This document shows positions 1 to 7,904 of a DNA stretch of 26,345 nucleotides, in pieces. The position numbers and the translations under genes are program-made. This DNA is from a virus. The notes beneath the pieces were generated by a model. It did not search any database. It had not been told where the DNA came from and saw only the letters and a program-made list of their open reading frames with translations. Numbering within the stretch: the first letter of the stretch is position 1; each line of letters opens with the position of its first letter. The stretch covers positions 1-26,345 of IMG/VR virus record IMGVR_UViG_3300027752_000086; one strand, written 5' to 3'.

Positions 1-2
1 GT

Positions 3-878
3 ATTGATGTATTTAAAATGCACGGCCGTGAAGCAATACCAAGACTATACGAAACTATGGAAATAATTCGTAAGTGGGACAACGGTGACGAAATTCTTGT
101 TGCTGGTTTTGAAACGTATCTTGAAGAAACTAATCTAAAAGACAAGCCTATTAACATCTGGCGCGACAAGATAAAAAACTGTAAGTTTGATTGCTGGGAA
201 TGTCAGTATTGCGATAAAATTTACAAAGCAAAATCAGACTTAGACCATAGTGATATTATTAAACATGTAGCAACAGTTATTGCTGATAGCGGAGTTCCTA
301 AATTAAAAGTTGATGTCCCTGGCTTAACAAGTCCAAGAGTGCAAACAGTATTAAACGGAATTGCAAAAGGTGTTGGCAGTTATTTAGAAATAGGATCGTA
401 CTTAGGTGCTACATTGTGTTCAGTTATTAAAGATAACCCAATAAATGCTATTGCTGTTGACAATTGGATAGAGCAAATACAACCGCAAACAGGAAAAGAT
501 CTTCCAGCAAATAACTTTGAAGCATTTAAAGCAAACGTTGAAAAGTATCAACCTAGCTCAGGAGACTTAACTGTTATTAATGCAGACATGCTATCAGTTG
601 ATACAACTCCTTGGACCAAGCAAATACAAATGTTCTTTTATGATGGCCCGCATGATGCAGAAAGTACAGCAAGTGCCGTTAAACATTACTGGAATACTTT
701 TTCAAATGAAGTAGTTCTTATATTTGATGATGCTAACTGGGCAGGAGTAGTTGAAGGCGCAAGAGAAGCAATTAATGAGTGCGAAGGCTTAGTAACATAC
801 GAAAAGATTTTATTAAACTCAGAAGAGAATCCAAATGAATGGTGGAACGGACTTTACATATTGGTTGTTAGAACATGA
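3..878 (+). CDS. Class I SAM methyltransferase with N-terminal Cys cluster, 5' truncated
   Basis: The frame is open to the left edge and the first ATG (18) has no Shine-Dalgarno sequence, so the true start is probably outside the window. Numbering from that ATG, residues 120-250 read as a Rossmann-type methyltransferase of the Methyltransf_24 kind: glycine-rich motif I YLEIGSYLGA (122-131), acidic residue in AVDN (D148), FYDGPHD (207-213) and IFDDANW (235-241). The first 70 residues are different. They contain MHGRE and four close cysteines (55, 59, 62, 65) in the arrangement Cx3Cx2Cx2C, which could bind a metal or an Fe-S cluster. This looks like the tail of another domain, so the complete protein may be a fusion. 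The substrate is unknown. The stop codon overlaps the next start in an ATGA, and the gene heads the oxygenase-halogenase cassette, suggesting one modification pathway (inference). Confidence 0.75.
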   Translation: MDVFKMHGREAIPRLYETMEIIRKWDNGDEILVAGFETYLEETNLKDKPINIWRDKIKNCKFDCWECQYCDKIYKAKSDLDHSDIIKHVATVIADSGVPKLKVDVPGLTSPRVQTVLNGIAKGVGSYLEIGSYLGATLCSVIKDNPINAIAVDNWIEQIQPQTGKDLPANNFEAFKANVEKYQPSSGDLTVINADMLSVDTTPWTKQIQMFFYDGPHDAESTASAVKHYWNTFSNEVVLIFDDANWAGVVEGAREAINECEGLVTYEKILLNSEENPNEWWNGLYILVVRT

Positions 879-1462
879 TACATAACTTTTTTAGCACACC
901 TATATACATTGATGTTATTGATGATCACAGAGTTAGTGATGAAATTGACAATGTAATTCCTAAGTTAGCGTTTAAGAATGATTGGCAGCCTGACAACGAT
1001 ACAGCGCCTACTACATTCATACCAGACACACAAATGAATGCAATAGAGGATCATAAATTAATTGCAACACAGCAAGCAATTTTTAATCATACACGCAAGT
1101 ATCTTAAAGAAGCAGATCAAAATGTAAAACATGATCTGAGAATACAAGAGTCGTGGTTAAACACATTTAGTAGAGATCAAAATATTGGGTTACACGAACA
1201 CGGATATCAGCCTAATGCACTTAGTGGTGTATACTATCATAAAGCTGATTCAACGTGTGGAATGATATCTTTTAAAAGTCCTAATCCTTTTGTTATTTCT
1301 TTCCCACATAGATGTGATAGGTACAGCAATATTGTTAAAATTCCTCCTGAAAAAGGAATGATACTACTATTTCCTAACTGGCTATTGCACAAAGTAGAAC
1401 CTAACAGAACAGATAAAGAAAGAGTTTCTTTGTCTTTTAACATAGAATTTTTATATAATTAA
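875..1462 (+). CDS. 2OG-Fe(II) oxygenase (PF13759-like)
   Basis: A protein of 195 residues with the pattern of the 2OG-FeII_Oxy_5 family common in marine T4-like phages. GLHEHG (105-110) supplies the first iron ligand candidates H107/H109 and is followed by LSGVYYH. LLFPNWLLHKVEPN gives the distal iron ligand H172, and R183 in ERVSLSFN is the expected 2-oxoglutarate-binding arginine. Family enzymes use iron, oxygen and 2-oxoglutarate to hydroxylate a substrate, which for phage members is usually unknown. The start overlaps the methyltransferase stop by four bases, which implies coupled translation. It is one of two related oxygenases that bracket the halogenase; the two are diverged and are not a recent tandem copy. 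Family call is strong, substrate unknown. Confidence 0.85.
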   Translation: MIHNFFSTPIYIDVIDDHRVSDEIDNVIPKLAFKNDWQPDNDTAPTTFIPDTQMNAIEDHKLIATQQAIFNHTRKYLKEADQNVKHDLRIQESWLNTFSRDQNIGLHEHGYQPNALSGVYYHKADSTCGMISFKSPNPFVISFPHRCDRYSNIVKIPPEKGMILLFPNWLLHKVEPNRTDKERVSLSFNIEFLYN

Positions 1463-1472
1463 GGCATGTAAT

Positions 1473-2987
1473 ATGATACTAACTAAAGCAAACAACATTG
1501 TAATATTCGGAGGCGGCACAAGCGGATGGTTAGCAGCGGCATATTTGCGAAATATGTTAAACTCACCTTGCAATATTACGTTGATTGAAGATTCAAGTGC
1601 AGGCCCAATCGGCGTTGGTGAAGGAACACAGCCGCTAACAGCAGAGTTTTTATGGCGTTGTGGAATACCTCCACATGTTTGGATGAATGCCGCTGATGCA
1701 TCATTTAAGTACGGAGTTGAATGTGTTGGCTGGAATGATGAACCTTATTTTGTTGACAATGATACAGCATCAAATAGTCTTGTTGCAGAAAACTTATTTA
1801 CGTCTGATTACTTTATAGACAAGCCTTATGCTGAATTAGCAAAATGGCATCCTGCTTACAGACTTGCTAAAGGTAATGTGTCGTTAAAGCTAGAAGATTA
1901 TTTAGATGTTAATCCTGGTATGGGACCAAGTGGATTCGGTTCAGTACACTTTTCAGCGCATCAAATTATTAAAATTATCAAAGAATTAATTATTAACGAT
2001 ATAACATATGTTGATACTAACATTACTAAAATAACACAAAATGAAAACGGAATTGAGTATCTTATTAATGATGCAGGCGAAAAATACACAGGTGATTTAT
2101 TTTTAGATTGTACTGGATTTGCTAGTTTATTACTTGAAAAAGAAATGGGTGCTAAATGGCAATCGTTTAATGATTTAGGGTTATTAACAGATCGAGCTGT
2201 AACAATACAAACTCAGTATACTGACCCGCAAAAAGAATGTCATCCTTATACTAAAGCAACTACAATGGACGCAGGTTGGTGCTTTACTATTCCTATCTTT
2301 ACTAGGATAGGCAATGGATACGTGTATTCAAGTAAACACATCAGCGATGAAGATGCCGAAGCAGAATTAAGAAAACATCTAGGAGAGTATGTTGCTCCTG
2401 CTAGACACTTAAAAATGAAATGCGGAGCTCATACACAAATTGCTATAAAAAATGTTATTGGGGTAGGACTTAGTGCAGGATTTGTAGAACCATTAGAAGC
2501 AACAGGAATTACATTTACTACAGCATTAGTACACAGTCTGTCAGACTTATTAAATGCTCAAAATAATATATGGTCCGAACAGTCAAGGCAAATGATGAAT
2601 CAAGGCTTTGGTGAAATGTCAGCAGAAATATTTACGTTTGTTTGGTCACATTATTACTTTAGTACTAAAGACGATACTGAGTTTTGGAAAGAGATACGAA
2701 CTCAAAAGATAGAAGATCGTCCAAGATTTGTTAAAGAAATACTTGACGCATTTTTACCACACCCTAAAAGATTCTTACACTTAACACCTAGCAGCATGTT
2801 TTGTGTAACACAGTGGTTTAGTATGCTTCATGCAGGCGGAGCATATGAAGGAGTAGAGTCTAAACTATCTGATAAACAAAAAGAATATTCTGAGTATTTT
2901 CTCAACTCACATACAGCTAGAGTAGAACTTGCTGAAAAAGTGTTTCCAAATCATTACGATTACTTAAAAGAATGGTATAATCGATGA
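1473..2987 (+). CDS. Flavin-dependent tryptophan-halogenase family protein
   Basis: A full-length protein of 504 residues typical of PF04820. The FAD-binding motif GGGTSGW is at 13-19, and IGVGEGTQP (46-54) matches the usual GvGEaT segment. K79 in SFKYG corresponds by context to the catalytic lysine of PrnA (K79), which forms the lysine chloramine or relays hypohalous acid. WCFTIP (269-274) fits the halogenase signature WxWxIP except for F at the second Trp. FVEPLEATG (337-345) keeps the conserved Glu (E342), but the Ser that follows it in PrnA is Ala. The enzyme needs reduced flavin, probably from a host reductase. It may act on free tryptophan, a peptide or a virion or host protein; the sequence does not decide. 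It starts 10 bases after the first oxygenase with AAGG upstream. Confidence 0.9.
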   Translation: MILTKANNIVIFGGGTSGWLAAAYLRNMLNSPCNITLIEDSSAGPIGVGEGTQPLTAEFLWRCGIPPHVWMNAADASFKYGVECVGWNDEPYFVDNDTASNSLVAENLFTSDYFIDKPYAELAKWHPAYRLAKGNVSLKLEDYLDVNPGMGPSGFGSVHFSAHQIIKIIKELIINDITYVDTNITKITQNENGIEYLINDAGEKYTGDLFLDCTGFASLLLEKEMGAKWQSFNDLGLLTDRAVTIQTQYTDPQKECHPYTKATTMDAGWCFTIPIFTRIGNGYVYSSKHISDEDAEAELRKHLGEYVAPARHLKMKCGAHTQIAIKNVIGVGLSAGFVEPLEATGITFTTALVHSLSDLLNAQNNIWSEQSRQMMNQGFGEMSAEIFTFVWSHYYFSTKDDTEFWKEIRTQKIEDRPRFVKEILDAFLPHPKRFLHLTPSSMFCVTQWFSMLHAGGAYEGVESKLSDKQKEYSEYFLNSHTARVELAEKVFPNHYDYLKEWYNR

Positions 2988-3562
2988 CGCCTATTCTACA
3001 CGCATACTTTTTTCATAAAGAAAATGTAGGTACGCAATCGCAAGTATCGGTATTACTTGATGACATTAATAATCAATATGATTCAGAGCCTACTACTTCG
3101 TCTACTAATTTAGATTGTTGGAGATCGTCACATGTGTACAAAAACACAGAATGGTTAACAGACGCAATTATGAATTTAGTTAAAGAAAATGTTGAGTACT
3201 ACAGTGACATGGATTCGGTGTTTGCAAAAGGTATGACTAATGATAAAAAATATATTTTAACTTATTGGTCTAATGTAAATAAACCAGGAAGTCGTAATGT
3301 ATTACACAGTCATAAAGACGCAATCTTTTCTGGAGTATATTACGTAAAAGGCTCAGGAACTGGTGATTTAAGGCTCGTTAATCCAGCAAACATATTAGGC
3401 GATTGTGATAGTATGTCGCCATTTACTAGAGATTTTTATTTTACACCAGCTGACAAAGATTTAATAATGTGGCCTAGTTGGATGCCACACGAAGTTGAAA
3501 CAAATAAACATGCAAGCAAAAATAGAATTAATATAGCGTTTGACATCAGGATACAGAAATGA
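2984..3562 (+). CDS. Second 2OG-Fe(II) oxygenase (PF13759-like)
   Basis: A protein of 192 residues with the same fold signature as the oxygenase at 875 but diverged. VLHSHKD (107-112) gives candidate ligands H108/H110 before FSGVYYV. MWPSWMPHEVETN (162-174) supplies H169, and R181 in NRINIAFD is the likely 2-oxoglutarate-binding arginine. The start overlaps the halogenase stop by four bases (ATGA) and its own stop overlaps the next start in the same way, so the halogenase and the two oxygenases appear to be made in step. A hydroxylase on each side of a halogenase suggests sequential oxidative tailoring of one substrate (inference). The substrate is unknown. Confidence 0.85.
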   Translation: MTPILHAYFFHKENVGTQSQVSVLLDDINNQYDSEPTTSSTNLDCWRSSHVYKNTEWLTDAIMNLVKENVEYYSDMDSVFAKGMTNDKKYILTYWSNVNKPGSRNVLHSHKDAIFSGVYYVKGSGTGDLRLVNPANILGDCDSMSPFTRDFYFTPADKDLIMWPSWMPHEVETNKHASKNRINIAFDIRIQK

Positions 3563-4299
3563 AAAAAATAGAATTCTTCTCAGAAATTGCCGGAGTAGCA
3601 GAAGCATGTCCGATTATACCAGCAAGTAAATTTATTACAAATTGGCAAAAACGAGCAATGGGCGATTTTAAAAACGCTTCTAAAACTGCAAAAGGAAGAA
3701 TGGATCACATTGCACAATGCCCTGGAATCTTTGACTTAAACAGACACGGATATATTGTACCAATGTGGCATGATGTGTTAATTGAAACAATGGGCGATGG
3801 TAAAGATTTTAAATTCACAGTTCCTACTTCTGATATGCATGATTTAGCAGAAGGTAAAGAGATTCTTAGTAAACAAGAAACCGGAGTTGAAACATTAATG
3901 CCAGTTAGACCATGGAGCATGACCCCATTGATTAAGTTTAATACTCCTTGGAATGTAATTGCACCAAAAGGTGTTAAGTTTCTTATGATACCAATTGCGT
4001 ATCCAGATAGTTTTGAACTTGATAGTAGTATCGGAATATTAGATCCTAGTGTAAGTACTGAGCTTAATGTTCAAGCATTTTATAATATTCCTAAAGGTGA
4101 ATACCTATTAAAGGCAGGCACACCGTTAGCACAACTTATACCAATATCTGAACAGCAATTTGAGTTAGTAGTACGAGATAAAAATAAGCACGACGAGCTT
4201 TGGCTTAAAAAGAAAAGATTTATTATGAATTTTACATTTAAGATTCGACGTAACTTAGTACAGGATATATACAATAAGCACTTTGGAAAGGGTCGTTGA
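3559..4299 (+). CDS. Conserved phage protein, DUF6065-like
   Basis: A soluble protein of 246 residues. The central part reads PVRPWSMTPLIKFNTPWNV (115-133), then APKGVKFLMIPIAYPD and KAGTPLAQLIPI (185-196). From memory this resembles the DUF6065 family of bacterial and phage proteins, whose function is not known to me; this was not verified. The run of short beta-like stretches before GTPLAQL suggests a beta-barrel or cupin-like fold (inference). No catalytic motif is certain. It overlaps the second oxygenase by four bases and the next gene by one, placing it in the same coupled unit. It could be a substrate-binding or accessory factor for the oxidative enzymes, but nothing in the sequence shows this. 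Confidence 0.6.
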   Translation: MKKIEFFSEIAGVAEACPIIPASKFITNWQKRAMGDFKNASKTAKGRMDHIAQCPGIFDLNRHGYIVPMWHDVLIETMGDGKDFKFTVPTSDMHDLAEGKEILSKQETGVETLMPVRPWSMTPLIKFNTPWNVIAPKGVKFLMIPIAYPDSFELDSSIGILDPSVSTELNVQAFYNIPKGEYLLKAGTPLAQLIPISEQQFELVVRDKNKHDELWLKKKRFIMNFTFKIRRNLVQDIYNKHFGKGR

Positions 4300-4499
4300 T
4301 GTTTAGTAAAGAATGTAAAATACATATGGAAGAAGCAGGTATGTCAAGATGGCAACATTTTAAGTTCGCGTTTAACTTATTAGTAGAACTTAAAAAAGCA
4401 GAAATTGCTTTAATAGTACATATGTTTGCTCCACGCTATTGTAAAACTTATGCTAGTGATAAGATTAAAAAACTAGCAACACTAATGGAGAAAAAATAA
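4299..4499 (+). CDS. Small DUF6356-like protein
   Basis: A protein of 66 residues starting at the ATG that overlaps the previous stop by one base (TGATG). A TTG one codon earlier is less likely. The sequence has CKIHMEEAGMSRWQH near the N-terminus, a moderately hydrophobic stretch AEIALIVHMFAPRYC, and a charged helix with ASDKIKKLATLMEKK at the end. The order (Cys/His, W-x-H-F, a hydrophobic helix with LIVHMFAP, then a terminal S-x-K-I helix) resembles the short DUF6356 proteins found in bacteria and T4-like phages, some annotated as capsule-biosynthesis related. Function is unknown. A short membrane-associated helix is possible. Family assignment is from memory. Confidence 0.55.
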   Translation: MFSKECKIHMEEAGMSRWQHFKFAFNLLVELKKAEIALIVHMFAPRYCKTYASDKIKKLATLMEKK

Positions 4500-4945
4500 T
4501 GGCTATTGAAGAATTTGCCACAGATAACGGGATGACAATATTTAAAGTTCATCCTAAAAAAGTTAAAGACTCGTATACAATGCGAAAGTTTCAACGTGAC
4601 CGTTTACGAACACAAGCTATGCTTACTAAGTTATTAGAGTATGATGATGTTATTATTGTGTATACAGACGATGATGGAGAAAAGCAACATCTTGTTGCAA
4701 CACGAAATAGTCATCGTGCTCCTTTAATAGAAGAGCCGGTATCTATCGAAGAATATAAAAAAGGTCCAAAGGAAGAAATTCATCATATTAGTTTCCTTGT
4801 AATGCCAGGATATGAGCCTAGACTGATGCATGTTGATTGCATACAAGAGTTTGTTATGCCGACTGGCAATATATACGATGTTCTAAACACGCCAATTGAA
4901 GACGACTCTGACCCAGAGTTAGATGAACGTAATGAACGAACCTAG
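4499..4945 (+). CDS. Hypothetical protein, last gene of the accessory cassette
   Basis: A hydrophilic protein of 148 residues that I do not recognise. It begins one base inside the previous stop (TAATG). The middle contains a beta-like stretch DVIIVYTDDDGEKQHLVATR (about 50-69), then HHISFLVMPGYEPRLMHVDC. The C-terminal dozen residues are very acidic (EDDSDPELDE). No signal peptide, membrane segment or catalytic motif is apparent. The two beta-rich stretches could be a small sandwich domain (inference). It is followed by a late-type promoter that opens the fibre operon, so it marks the end of the accessory transcription unit. No terminator hairpin was seen between 4945 and the next promoter, so readthrough into the fibre genes is possible. 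Confidence 0.65.
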   Translation: MAIEEFATDNGMTIFKVHPKKVKDSYTMRKFQRDRLRTQAMLTKLLEYDDVIIVYTDDDGEKQHLVATRNSHRAPLIEEPVSIEEYKKGPKEEIHHISFLVMPGYEPRLMHVDCIQEFVMPTGNIYDVLNTPIEDDSDPELDERNERT

Positions 4946-4953
4946 TGTATGCA

Positions 4954-4961
4954 GATAAATA
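4954..4961 (+). promoter_or_regulatory. Late promoter box, fibre operon
   Basis: GATAAATA matches the T4-type late box. Initiation six bases past the box would be at 4967, giving a 17-base leader with AAGGAG (4971-4976) before the ATG at 4984. Confidence 0.8.
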
Positions 4962-4983
4962 CTCTATATAAAGGAGTTTTATA

Positions 4984-6297
4984 ATGGCATCAAACCAATC
5001 ACCGGTTGTTGATAGAATTAGAATAATTCCTAGACCTGACGATTTCTTAGATAGAAACGTTGGATCTAGTGGAGAAGTCTTTTTCAACAAAACAACAAAT
5101 TCATTAAGAGTGTACAGTGGCGCACTAGCAGGTGGATACGAGCTTGTAACCGCAGACTTAGCAAACGTAACTGATGCTGCTATATTAACAAAAGCATCTA
5201 CCGCAGGTTTAGCAAAACTTGACTTAACTAATATTACTGATAGTACATTTTTAGCAAAGGCAACTCAAGCAGGAATAACAGCGTCAGCTGGAGCAAGCAT
5301 TGATGTGTCAGAATCTGCTCCTAGTACACCAAGTCAAGGTAACATCTGGTTAAACAGTAATACTGGAGCGTTGTATGTTTATATTACAGACGTAGACAGT
5401 TCTCAATGGATACAGCCCATAGTTGGTATTAGTACTGGCAGTGGTGACAATAATCAAAACGCTTTTTCAAATTTTGCTGTTGGTGGACAAACAACAATAG
5501 CTGCAGACTCTACAACTGATACTGTTACATTAGTAGCAGGTTCAGGAATGACAATCACAACTAATGATGCAACAGATACTATTACATTTGCATCGTCAGG
5601 CGGTGGCGGCGGTGGCGGAATTGCTTTAACAGATTTATCTATTACTACAGGAAGTGCAAATGCTACGCCATCATTAGTATACGATAATACTACAGGAGTA
5701 TTTACATATACTCCGCCTGCAATTAGTGACTTTATAACAGCTAGTTCAGCAGCCGCGTTAACTAATAAAACTGGTAACATTAGCCAATGGACTAATGATA
5801 GTACTTACCTAACAAGTTATGCAGAAACAGATACATTAAATAGTGTAACTGGAAGAGGTGCAACAACTACTAATGATATAACAGTAGGCGACATAACAGC
5901 AGATGCATACATTAATGCAGGCAGTGGAGCACCGACATTTACTAGTGCTAGTTCAATAACATTAACAGCACCCGACGGCGTGATAGCAAACGGTATACCT
6001 ACTCCAAAGTTTGGCGGCTTTTTAGCACTTGCGGCAACTCCGACATTTACACTAACTGGATTTTCAAGCGTCACTCAGCAATCATCAGGAAATTATAGAC
6101 TAACATTTACAACGGCATATTCGGCTGCAACTGATTATCAAGTAATGGCAACATATCAAGACTTTACTACAACAATTGGCGTACATACAGTTATTGAAAG
6201 ATCAACTACTCACATAGATATTAATTTATATAGAGCAGATAACTCAGCGGCAGTTAACATAGGCACATTATTACTGTTTGTGTATGAGATTGCATAA
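4984..6297 (+). CDS. Tail-fibre-like virion protein
   Basis: A protein of 437 residues, rich in Thr, Ser, Ala, Asn and Gly and poor in Cys, typical of phage fibres and appendages. Residues 1-60 form a distinct head (RIRIIPRPDDFLDRN, then FNKTTNSLRVYSG). Then come GNIWLNSNTGALYVYIT...SSQW (119-142), a module NQNAFSNFAVGGQTTI (157-172) that recurs in the fibre at 7905, a poly-Gly hinge (206-212) and YDNTTGVFTYTPP (233-245), also shared. The C-terminal 100 residues are beta-rich and may form the tip. A late promoter and AAGGAG precede it, and its stop overlaps the protease start. It probably is a trimeric adhesin or fibre on the virion (inference); the exact T4 counterpart is not identifiable. 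Confidence 0.75.
   Translation: MASNQSPVVDRIRIIPRPDDFLDRNVGSSGEVFFNKTTNSLRVYSGALAGGYELVTADLANVTDAAILTKASTAGLAKLDLTNITDSTFLAKATQAGITASAGASIDVSESAPSTPSQGNIWLNSNTGALYVYITDVDSSQWIQPIVGISTGSGDNNQNAFSNFAVGGQTTIAADSTTDTVTLVAGSGMTITTNDATDTITFASSGGGGGGGIALTDLSITTGSANATPSLVYDNTTGVFTYTPPAISDFITASSAAALTNKTGNISQWTNDSTYLTSYAETDTLNSVTGRGATTTNDITVGDITADAYINAGSGAPTFTSASSITLTAPDGVIANGIPTPKFGGFLALAATPTFTLTGFSSVTQQSSGNYRLTFTTAYSAATDYQVMATYQDFTTTIGVHTVIERSTTHIDINLYRADNSAAVNIGTLLLFVYEIA
5452..5586 (+). repeat. Shared fibre module, copy in first fibre
   Basis: Codes for residues 157-201 beginning NQNAFSNFAVGGQTTI, followed by alternating Thr/Asp-rich beta stretches. It aligns without gaps to the start of residues 336-382 of the fibre at 7905, indicating duplication or exchange of a module between genes that flank the protease. 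Confidence 0.7.
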
Positions 6298-7883
6298 TGG
6301 AAAAAGAGTATGTTGTTGTTGTTAACCGTGGAATAAATTTAGAAGAGTTTGATGCTGAGTTATCAGCATCCTCAGGAAGCGGTCCCATACCAAATAGAAG
6401 TGTAGATGTAGCAAATGCTCGTATTGGCTCTAAGCGTATGACACACTGGATGTTAACTGATGACGAAGCAACAGCACTATCTGAAGATCCAAGAGTATTT
6501 TGTGTAGAAATACCCGCTGATCAAAGAGACGATATTAGCATAGGTCTTAATTCTAGACAAACAGGAACATTTTATAGAGGCTCAAATCTTAGTAGTGACT
6601 ATGTAAATTGGGGACTAAGACGATGTACAGCTACTGACAACTCTGCGTTTGGCTTTCAAACTACACTAACTGGAGATTACGATTATGCTCTTGACGGCAC
6701 CGGTGTTGATGTAGTTATACAAGACTCGGGTATACAAGCAGACCATCCAGAATTTAATGATGCTGCTGGCAATAGTAGAGTACAACAAATAAATTGGTAC
6801 ACAGCAAGTGGAATATCCGGAACACAGAGTGCAAATCATTATAGAGATGCAGACGGCCACGGAACACACGTTGCTGGTATTGCCGCTGGTAAAACTTACG
6901 GGTGGGCAAAAGGCGCAAGAATATATTCTCAAAAATTAGAAGGATTAGAAACACTAACAGGTACTGATAGTACTGGTATTCCTCTTGCTTCTTCCTTTGA
7001 CTCGATTAGGTTATGGCACGCTGCTAAAGCAGGTTCTCGTCCTACAGTAGTTAATATGAGTTGGGGATACGGAGTAGACCAAGGCGGCAACCCAACAAGC
7101 GGAAACTATAGAGGAACAGCTTGGACTTGGGGGTCTACTTACACTGACAGATATGTTCTTTGGGCAGCTGTTGGAATTCCAACAGCAGTTATTGCTGCAG
7201 GAGTTAGAATACCAATTCGTGTAGGATCAGTTGATGCTGAAATTGAAGATATGATAGATGCAGGTATTCATGTTGTTATTGCCGCTGGTAATACTCCTAT
7301 GAAGGCTGATGTAATAAACGGAGCCGACTACAATAATACTACTGTCTTTGGCGGGGTAACTTATAACTATCATAGAGGCAGTTCGCCATTTAGTGAAAAT
7401 GCATTAATGGTAGGTAATATAGACAGTAGTGTACAATCATCAGGCGGTCAGTTTTATGACAAGACTGCAACTAGTTCTACTAGAGGTCCAGGAGTAAATA
7501 TTTGGGCACCGGGCGGTGGAGTAGTTAGTGCGGCAAGTAATATAGGTGATGCATCATATACTACAATTGATTACCCAGATGATGCAAATTTTAAAATTAT
7601 GAATATTAGCGGAACGTCTATGGCAGCACCACAAGTAGCAGGACTTATTGCATTAAAGTTGCAATCAGTTCCTACTAAACGCCCAGGGCCAATGAAAGCT
7701 GATATTATTAACGAAGCAAAAAGTGTAGTATACAATACTAGCTCATCTACTGATTATGAGAATCTTAATCAGAGCTTAATGGGTTCAGAACCAAACATAC
7801 TATTTTCTAAGTTTGCATCGTACAACCCAATGAGTTTTACAGGTCCACTAACCATACGGAATGTTGGACCGACATTACGATAA
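6297..7883 (+). CDS. Subtilisin-like serine protease (S8 family)
   Basis: A protein of 528 residues carrying a complete S8 catalytic set: Asp in IQDSGIQADHPEF (D143; DSG in place of the usual DTG), His in DGHGTHVAG (H188), oxyanion Asn in AAGN (N332) and nucleophile in SGTSMAAP (S441). The N-terminal 80-130 residues come before the catalytic domain and could act as a propeptide or virion anchor. No signal peptide is visible, which fits a virion-associated protease rather than a secreted one. TAATG couples it to the upstream fibre gene, and its stop lies inside the promoter of the next fibre gene. The location between two fibre genes suggests maturation of appendages or degradation of host surface protein (inference). 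Activity looks intact. Confidence 0.9.
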   Translation: MEKEYVVVVNRGINLEEFDAELSASSGSGPIPNRSVDVANARIGSKRMTHWMLTDDEATALSEDPRVFCVEIPADQRDDISIGLNSRQTGTFYRGSNLSSDYVNWGLRRCTATDNSAFGFQTTLTGDYDYALDGTGVDVVIQDSGIQADHPEFNDAAGNSRVQQINWYTASGISGTQSANHYRDADGHGTHVAGIAAGKTYGWAKGARIYSQKLEGLETLTGTDSTGIPLASSFDSIRLWHAAKAGSRPTVVNMSWGYGVDQGGNPTSGNYRGTAWTWGSTYTDRYVLWAAVGIPTAVIAAGVRIPIRVGSVDAEIEDMIDAGIHVVIAAGNTPMKADVINGADYNNTTVFGGVTYNYHRGSSPFSENALMVGNIDSSVQSSGGQFYDKTATSSTRGPGVNIWAPGGGVVSAASNIGDASYTTIDYPDDANFKIMNISGTSMAAPQVAGLIALKLQSVPTKRPGPMKADIINEAKSVVYNTSSSTDYENLNQSLMGSEPNILFSKFASYNPMSFTGPLTIRNVGPTLR

Positions 7884-7886
7884 ATA
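7879..7886 (+). promoter_or_regulatory. Late promoter box, second fibre gene
   Basis: GATAAATA contains the protease stop codon TAA (7881-7883). The predicted start at 7892 leaves a 13-base leader that begins with AAGGAA and ends at the ATG at 7905. Confidence 0.8.
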
Positions 7887-7904
7887 TACAAAAGGAACTA
7901 TACA

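Noticed and set aside
1-4945. TAAATA or TATTTA matches inside coding sequence of the left cassette
   Set aside because: Such hexamers are common by chance in AT-rich genes; those inside genes without a following start codon were not called promoters.
5454-5780. Minus-strand frame opposite the first fibre with a poly-Pro stretch
   Set aside because: The poly-Pro is only the complement of the poly-Gly hinge; no ribosome site and no recognisable protein.
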